From NCBI GenBank assembly GCA_034620365.1, contig JAQGEQ010000019.1, positions 86,583-150,582 on the forward strand: a DNA stretch of 64,000 bases. The letters run 5' to 3'. Of this stretch, positions 58,583-64,000 are shown in pieces. The notes beneath the pieces are model-generated. The model was not told the DNA's origin. It searched no databases and worked only from the letters and a program-made list of their open reading frames with translations. The stretch comes from Pegea sp. RAD2-039 (Eukaryota; Chordata; Thaliacea; Salpida; Salpidae). The translations under genes were made by a program, and so were the position numbers. Every line of letters starts with the position of its first letter. The stretch's first letter is position 1.

Positions 58583-61240
58583 AGATGTAACACAAAGCAT
58601 TTTAGTAGTCCTCAAAACATATAACAGTGAAAAATTATATAGAATGTTAATAATATAACAAAGAGAAAAAAATCACAGTTTAAAAATGACAATTTTGGCA
58701 ATGTTATAACGATTCGACTTCTTTTTTAACAACGCGAGCGACTTCGATATGACAATGTCTGATGGCAGCTGGTTCCATGTAATAATCGTGCGGTATGAGA
58801 AAAAAATTGCTCTGACCAATGTACAAGGTGATATGGGGTTATTAAGATGTATTATGTTTCGTCTGAGTTGATATAGCTTGAGGGAAGGACTAATGGAAAA
58901 GAAATCATCAAACTGAAGGTCAATTAAATTGTGGATAATTTTAAAAATAAGAATTAAGTCGTATTTAATCCGTCGAATATCCAAAGTATCTAAATTGAAG
59001 AAACTGAGAAGATGTTTATAACTATCATATTTAATATTAAGTTTCCTGCATACTAATCTCGTAACTGTTGTCTGAACAGACTCGATTTTGTTGATATGGC
59101 ATCCATGCACTGACATTTTATTCAAGAATTGAACGTACGTACAATTTGAAAAGATTGATAAAAAGCATAGGCCCTCAGAATTAAAGGTCTTTATAATAAG
59201 GAAGACAAGGTTGGTTGATTTTCCAAAGATTTTGGAAACATAATTGCGCCATTTAAAGTCAGATGATAGAGTAATGCCAAGGTCTAGGACCGAAGATACT
59301 CGTTGAATAATAAATCCATTGATGGAGTATTGGTTCAAGGAATTTACCGCTGGTTTACGAGAAAAAGTTAGAAATTCAGAATTTGTGGGCAGGATTCTGA
59401 GCTGCCAATTCGCAGACCAGTCTTCTACCGTGTGCAGTGCAGTTTGAAGTTTTGGAGGATTATAAGATAATACTTGATAATCATCTGCATACACAAACAC
59501 TCTGACATCATCTACTGCTACTAATCTTCTGATGAGGTCTTTAATGAAAATTAAAAGAGAAGGGGACCCGGAACAGAACCCTGAGAAACACCACTAGTGA
59601 TTTGACTAAAAGTAGATAAAGATCTTTATACACGAGTTTGTTGGGTTCTACCTAATAAGTAATCTTCAATCTACTGTAAGACAAAGCTGTTGATTTTTAA
59701 GTTTTTCAATACAGTAACGAGCTTAGTGTGTGGGACAGAATCAAACGCTATAGCAAAATCGAGATATATGATGTCACAGGGAGTGTTACTTTCATAATGG
59801 GCTCATTTAGAAAAGTGAGATGTTGAGTCAGGGAAGATCTCCGTTTCACAAAGCCATGTTGGACATCAGATATTAGATGGTGCTCCATCAAATAACTGGT
59901 CATATGATTGTGAATGATATGCTCTTGAGTTCTGCAGATAACTGAAGTCAGCGAAACTGGTCTGTAGTTAAGTGCAGTGTTTCTGGGACCCTTTTTATGA
60001 ATTGGAGTAATAATAGCCTATTTTTCAAATTTGTGAACTCTTCCTCGCCTCAGAGTCATGTTAAAGAAAAGCGATAAAGGTAGTGATAAAGATGAAGTAG
60101 TTTTTCCTAAAAACAAGGCTGGGATCTGATCTGGGGTGTTAGAAACTGTTGATTTTAAAGAAGAAATAGACTTAGATACCATATTGACCGTTATGTCAAG
60201 ATATCTAACACCTCAGAGACATTTGTAAGAATGTCGGAGTACGAGAGAGAAGGAGTATTGCCATCATCGGTTATAAAAACGCTATTAAATTGATTGTTTA
60301 GCAACTTGGCTTTATTTTCTGGTTCCATCACAAGCTGGTCGCTGTTAACAATTAGGGGAGGTATTTGAGATCTCCCCTTAAGCTTGCGCTATATGAAACC
60401 AAGAAACGTTTTCTTGCAAGGTGAAGATAAAACTGCACTTTCTCTTCCCAAATAGAAATTAGAAATAGATTTCTTGTAAACTATACAGAGATCTTTGTAC
60501 AGAGATTTGATGGAAGGGTCTGTTTTAGTTTGTTTGTATAGGAGGTTTTTTAAATTTTATAAATTCTTCAAATTTTTGGGCAAATGTGGTTTCTTGTTGG
60601 CTCTATAGAAAGGTATGAATTTTTCGATTGACTCGTTAATGATGTTAGTTAACCTTGAGTAAATAGTATTGATGTCTTCGGATGAGTTGAAAACAGAAAT
60701 CAAGTCAACATCTGATAGAAACTTGTTAATACCGTTATAATTTCCACAGTAAAAATTCCTTTTACTTAAAGTTTTAATGTTTATAAAAAAATTTTGGTGG
60801 AGCTTGAATTCAATCATATTGTGATCGCATGTCGGAGCAAAAGGTTCATTTTGATCAACGTAGATAATGTTTTCGGGTTTTGATGTGATAAGAAGATCCA
60901 AAGTATTACCACTAACCTGGGTCGGAAAAGTAACCATCTGAGATAGATTATTGGCATTGAGGAAGCTTACAAAGGCATGACTTAGAAAGGGTGAATTAGT
61001 ATTATCGCTATCAAAGTTAAACGATTTTCTGCTAAATGCTAAATTCGGGTTATTCAATCAATTTTACCAAAATTAAAATCCCCCAAAATAAATAAATCAG
61101 GACACAACACTCTTCAGAGCCTTCAATAAGGCCTTACAAGTAACCTCATCATTAGTTTTAGAGGGTGGTAGATAGGTACATATAAAATGAGAAAATTTGG
61201 ACTTTGATTAATGAAAATCAAAGGCGATAATCTCAGAGAC
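58583..61240 (-). mobile_element. LINE family A, copy 2, nearly identical to copy 1
   Basis: It holds the same pieces as copy 1 but better kept at the C-terminus. One frame at 59500-58673 runs from FVYADDYQVLSY through the end of the reverse transcriptase (275 codons). An endonuclease frame at 61057-60557 includes PTQVSGNTLDLLITSKPENI and CDHNMIEFKL, with GGFNFGKIDW just upstream. Stops and frameshifts between 59520 and 60480 match those of copy 1. The 3' tail found in the other copies is missing (it ends near 58583). Neither copy encodes a full protein. Confidence 0.9.
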
Positions 61241-61257
61241 ATCCTAATAGACACTTA

Positions 61258-61512
61258 CCTTATTCAAATAGAATAAATTTAAAGGTGTTAGCTACATTCA
61301 TATAAGCATTAATATTTCTTCAAGCAAAACTTTGGCCATATCACTTGGGCGACTAAAGCATTTTTTTATACGCTTTCAAAGCTACCAAATAACTTTATCG
61401 CGTTTCATTTTAAGTTTGAAAAAATAGATTACTTCTGATAGACCTTATTCAAATAGAATAAATTTAAAGTTTTTTAGCTACATTCATATAAACATTAATA
61501 ACTCTTCAAGCT
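61258..61512 (+). repeat. Two direct copies of a 68-bp sequence
   Basis: 61258-61325 and 61444-61512 both begin ccttattcaaatagaataaa and share tagctacattcatataa further on, with a few changes. The 118 bp between them do not repeat. Their nature is unknown. Confidence 0.8.
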
Positions 61513-63728
61513 TTGAAGTAGCTTAGGATATGTTAAAATAAGTTTTATTTATCTACAAGATAAACATCAGATTGATTAAAACTTTTAAATCTTACCTCAA
61601 TAATAAAAGATTGAACAACGAAAATGTTGATCGGCAGAAGAGCAAAAAACAATCTTTTGTTGGATATCATTTTTAAATCTTACCAGAGCACTATCAAGTA
61701 ATTCTAATACGATTAGTGAAGATGCATGATACTGGTATGGTGTACATATAGCTTTTAGTGAAGCCACAAACAAATTTCCAAGAATTTTAAATCACATAAT
61801 AAACCTATATTCGATTAAATGACAATTGTAAATACAAATGCAATTATATTAGCTATAAATTATATTATTAAATAATTATTTAACTTTCATGCAATTGTTT
61901 AAGAACAATAAATCTTTCTATTTTAGCTTCACTTTATTATCAGTTCTTATCAATAATTTTATTAAATTGTTTATTTCTTATTCATCTAAAAATTATCTTT
62001 TGTCAATAACCAACCAATCATAATATGAAATAAATTAAAGTATATTGAAATATCGAATAAAAACATTGATTTTGAAATATAATTTAAAAGTGATTTGAAG
62101 GTGTGTATACCACTAAAAACTTAATTGTTAATACCAAATTCGCGAAATGAAATGTATTGAAGTTGCTGTATTCAAAACCTCATTATTTAATGTTACTATC
62201 AAACTATTGTTATGTAAAGTTATTACTTTTTATTGAAAATATTAAATTCTGATGAGTTTCACTTTGAGTAAACTGATTATATTACAAACAACGTTTTTTA
62301 GTCATCTTAAACTAAAAGTAAATTTATCCAACGAAACCTTAAAGTTGAAATTTTTCAGAAATTGAATTATGTATTTATACTATTTATATAAGAAATAAAT
62401 TCTCTATTGAACAAGTAAATAAAAATTTATTATAAGTGAATTATTGATACTTATATCTTTAACTTATTTGAAATCAACATAATTTTTATTTAACTTGTTT
62501 TTTTAACTACTTAATATGCACAAGAAAAACTTTAACAAACGTTATGGATCTATTTTAAATTGATAATTTTGTACAAGCTGAAGTACTTGTAAAATTAAAA
62601 ATATAATATTTTGTATATATAAGGCCTTTGTACCCAGGTTTTTTATTGATTTTTTTGGTTGCAAATATAAGTCCGTTTTTGCATCAGAAATCTTGCATCT
62701 TCCACGTGTAATTGGTAATTGCAGATATAAACAAGCAAATATCAGTTAGCCTCAATAATTAGAAACTAGTAATTTACAAAAGTTCTTGTTATTCAGTAGA
62801 TTTGATGCTGAGATTTTTGAAGTTATTCTGAAAGCACTAACGGTTAACACTAACTGCAATCAATGTTGCAATCATTTCACTAAATTCGATCCTCATTTAC
62901 AGCTTTCACTTAGAGTTATCACTTGGTATTGATACATTGAATAGTTGTGGTTAGTCTCTGGAAAGAATTAGCAATAGACAAAGGTGTTGATTTCGTTAAA
63001 CTTTAAATATTTGTGCTTGCATTAGTTTATAACTAATGACCAAATCTTCTTTTATTTTTTAAGATTTATATTTTCGAATAGCTGAACTTTTATAAACTTA
63101 TAGATTAGTAATGGACAAACTAAATTGAACATATCTTAAATGATCAACTTGTTTAAAAGTTTGGTTAGCGGAAGTTGATAAAAGAAACTTTTATTGTTTA
63201 GTGATAAGTTGAAGATATAAACCATTCAAATGCTAGTAAGTTTTACTTTTTATGAAATTGCTTAAGTAATTTCTTTGTGGTATTAATAAATGTTCTGTTT
63301 CATTGAGTTTTTGTTTTTTCATAATTTCACGAAAAAATAAATTAAAATCAAAATAATCTATTCAGATATTTCAAAGTACTTTCAATTGATTTGTTTTCAG
63401 ATTTTACTATCTAAACTTCTTATATTATTTTATTCAAATTTCGACTTGAACTATTCAGTGAGTTTTTAAATCGGTAAAATTTGAAGCAAAATTATAAAAT
63501 TATTTTAATATCATCATCTTAAAATCGTAAATTATTTAATTTCTTATAAATTGAAAAAAATAAATTAGATTTACGAAATACGTCATTTCTACAATAAATT
63601 ATGTTTGTATATTTAAATTACTATCTGCTTAAAGTTTGAAATTTTTGATTTTAACTAATTTGTAATTTTTATAATAATTTGACCAAACATACCCATAAAA
63701 ATGTAACCACTTTTAAGATAAATAAAAA
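61513..63728. other. AT-rich DNA, nothing recognised
   Basis: No coding or repeat structure found, apart from a slightly GC-richer patch at 62620-62960 that I could not interpret. Confidence 0.5.
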
Positions 63729-64000
63729 GTTTGACAACGTTAAAAAACGTTGGGAAACATTTAAAAACGTTTAAGTTCGAAAAAGATAGATAAAGTTTAA
63801 AAAAGTTCCCACCAACTATACAAAGTTAAAAAAAGTTTGACAAAGTTAAAAAACGTTAAAACACGTTTAAAAACGTTTAAGTTTAAAAAAGTTAGAAAAA
63901 GTTCTCATGAGCTGTACAAAGTTTGAAAAAATTTGACAAAGTTAAATATCGTTAAAACACGTTTAAAATGGTTTAAGTTTAAAATAGTTAGAAAAAGTTT
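63729..64000 (+). repeat. Start of an approximately 100-bp tandem repeat (satellite-like)
   Basis: Units beginning near 63729, 63835 and 63931 (106 and 96 bp apart) share GTTTGACAAAGTT, AACGTTTAAAAACGTTTAAG and GAAAAAGTT. Each unit is itself built from short AAAGTT/AACGTT pieces. The array runs off the right edge. Confidence 0.85.

Overview
The window is nuclear DNA of a small-genome invertebrate animal. It is strongly AT-rich by eye, and its genes are split by many short GT/AG introns, often 45-60 nt. The gene set (eIF4G with MIF4G, MA3 and W2 domains, a GAS2-like cytoskeletal linker, TOMM7, stomatins, a GT31 glycosyltransferase, trefoil domains, a candidate amidated neuropeptide) fits a metazoan, probably a bilaterian. 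I cannot fix the phylum from sequence alone. Exon models were built by hand from splice sites and checked for phase; none is confirmed by transcripts.

Layout. 0-4.7 kb (minus): the 5' part of a secreted mosaic protein with trefoil modules, Leu/Gly/Ser-rich repeats and a trypsin-like domain whose catalytic His is Ser; it runs off the left edge. 4.9-10.3 kb: transposon debris, including two LINE families. 10.86-12.15 kb (minus): a three-exon TOMM7 gene. 13.0-13.8 kb: the 3' part of a LINE. 14.9-16.4 kb: an endogenous nucleoprotein gene of a phenuivirus/tenuivirus-like RNA virus, with one frameshift, flanked by a 28-bp direct repeat. 16.8-24.7 kb (plus): a complete 29-exon eIF4G gene (1640 residues). 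27.9-31.4 kb (minus): a GAS2-like gene of about 15 exons. 33.5-34.8 kb: a decayed LINE. 35.5-38.3 kb: two intronless stomatin genes facing each other, identical through the core but different at both ends, with a 39-codon frame between them. 41.0-43.3 kb (minus): a GT31 beta-1,3-glycosyltransferase gene of 8 exons. 44.3-45.1 kb (minus): a two-exon neuropeptide-like precursor. 46.3-51.3 kb: a SINE with a LINE-type tail, a LINE with a 40-bp target duplication, a 16-bp minisatellite and other retroelement debris. 52.2-52.9 kb (minus): an intronless G3BP-like (NTF2-like plus RRM) frame. 57.3-58.0 kb (plus): a five-exon coiled-coil gene resembling Sds3/SUDS3. 58.6-61.2 kb (minus): a second, nearly identical LINE. 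63.7-64.0 kb: the start of a roughly 100-bp tandem repeat.

The genes are unrelated housekeeping, secretory and signalling functions; I see no operon or pathway cluster. The unifying theme is retroposition. LINEs with long target duplications, a SINE sharing the LINE tail, a viral gene inside a LINE-like duplication and several intronless genes all point to active reverse transcription acting on cellular and viral RNAs. The items most worth following are the trefoil/pseudo-protease protein, the viral insertion with its SINE-like junction, the stomatin inverted pair and the neuropeptide candidate.
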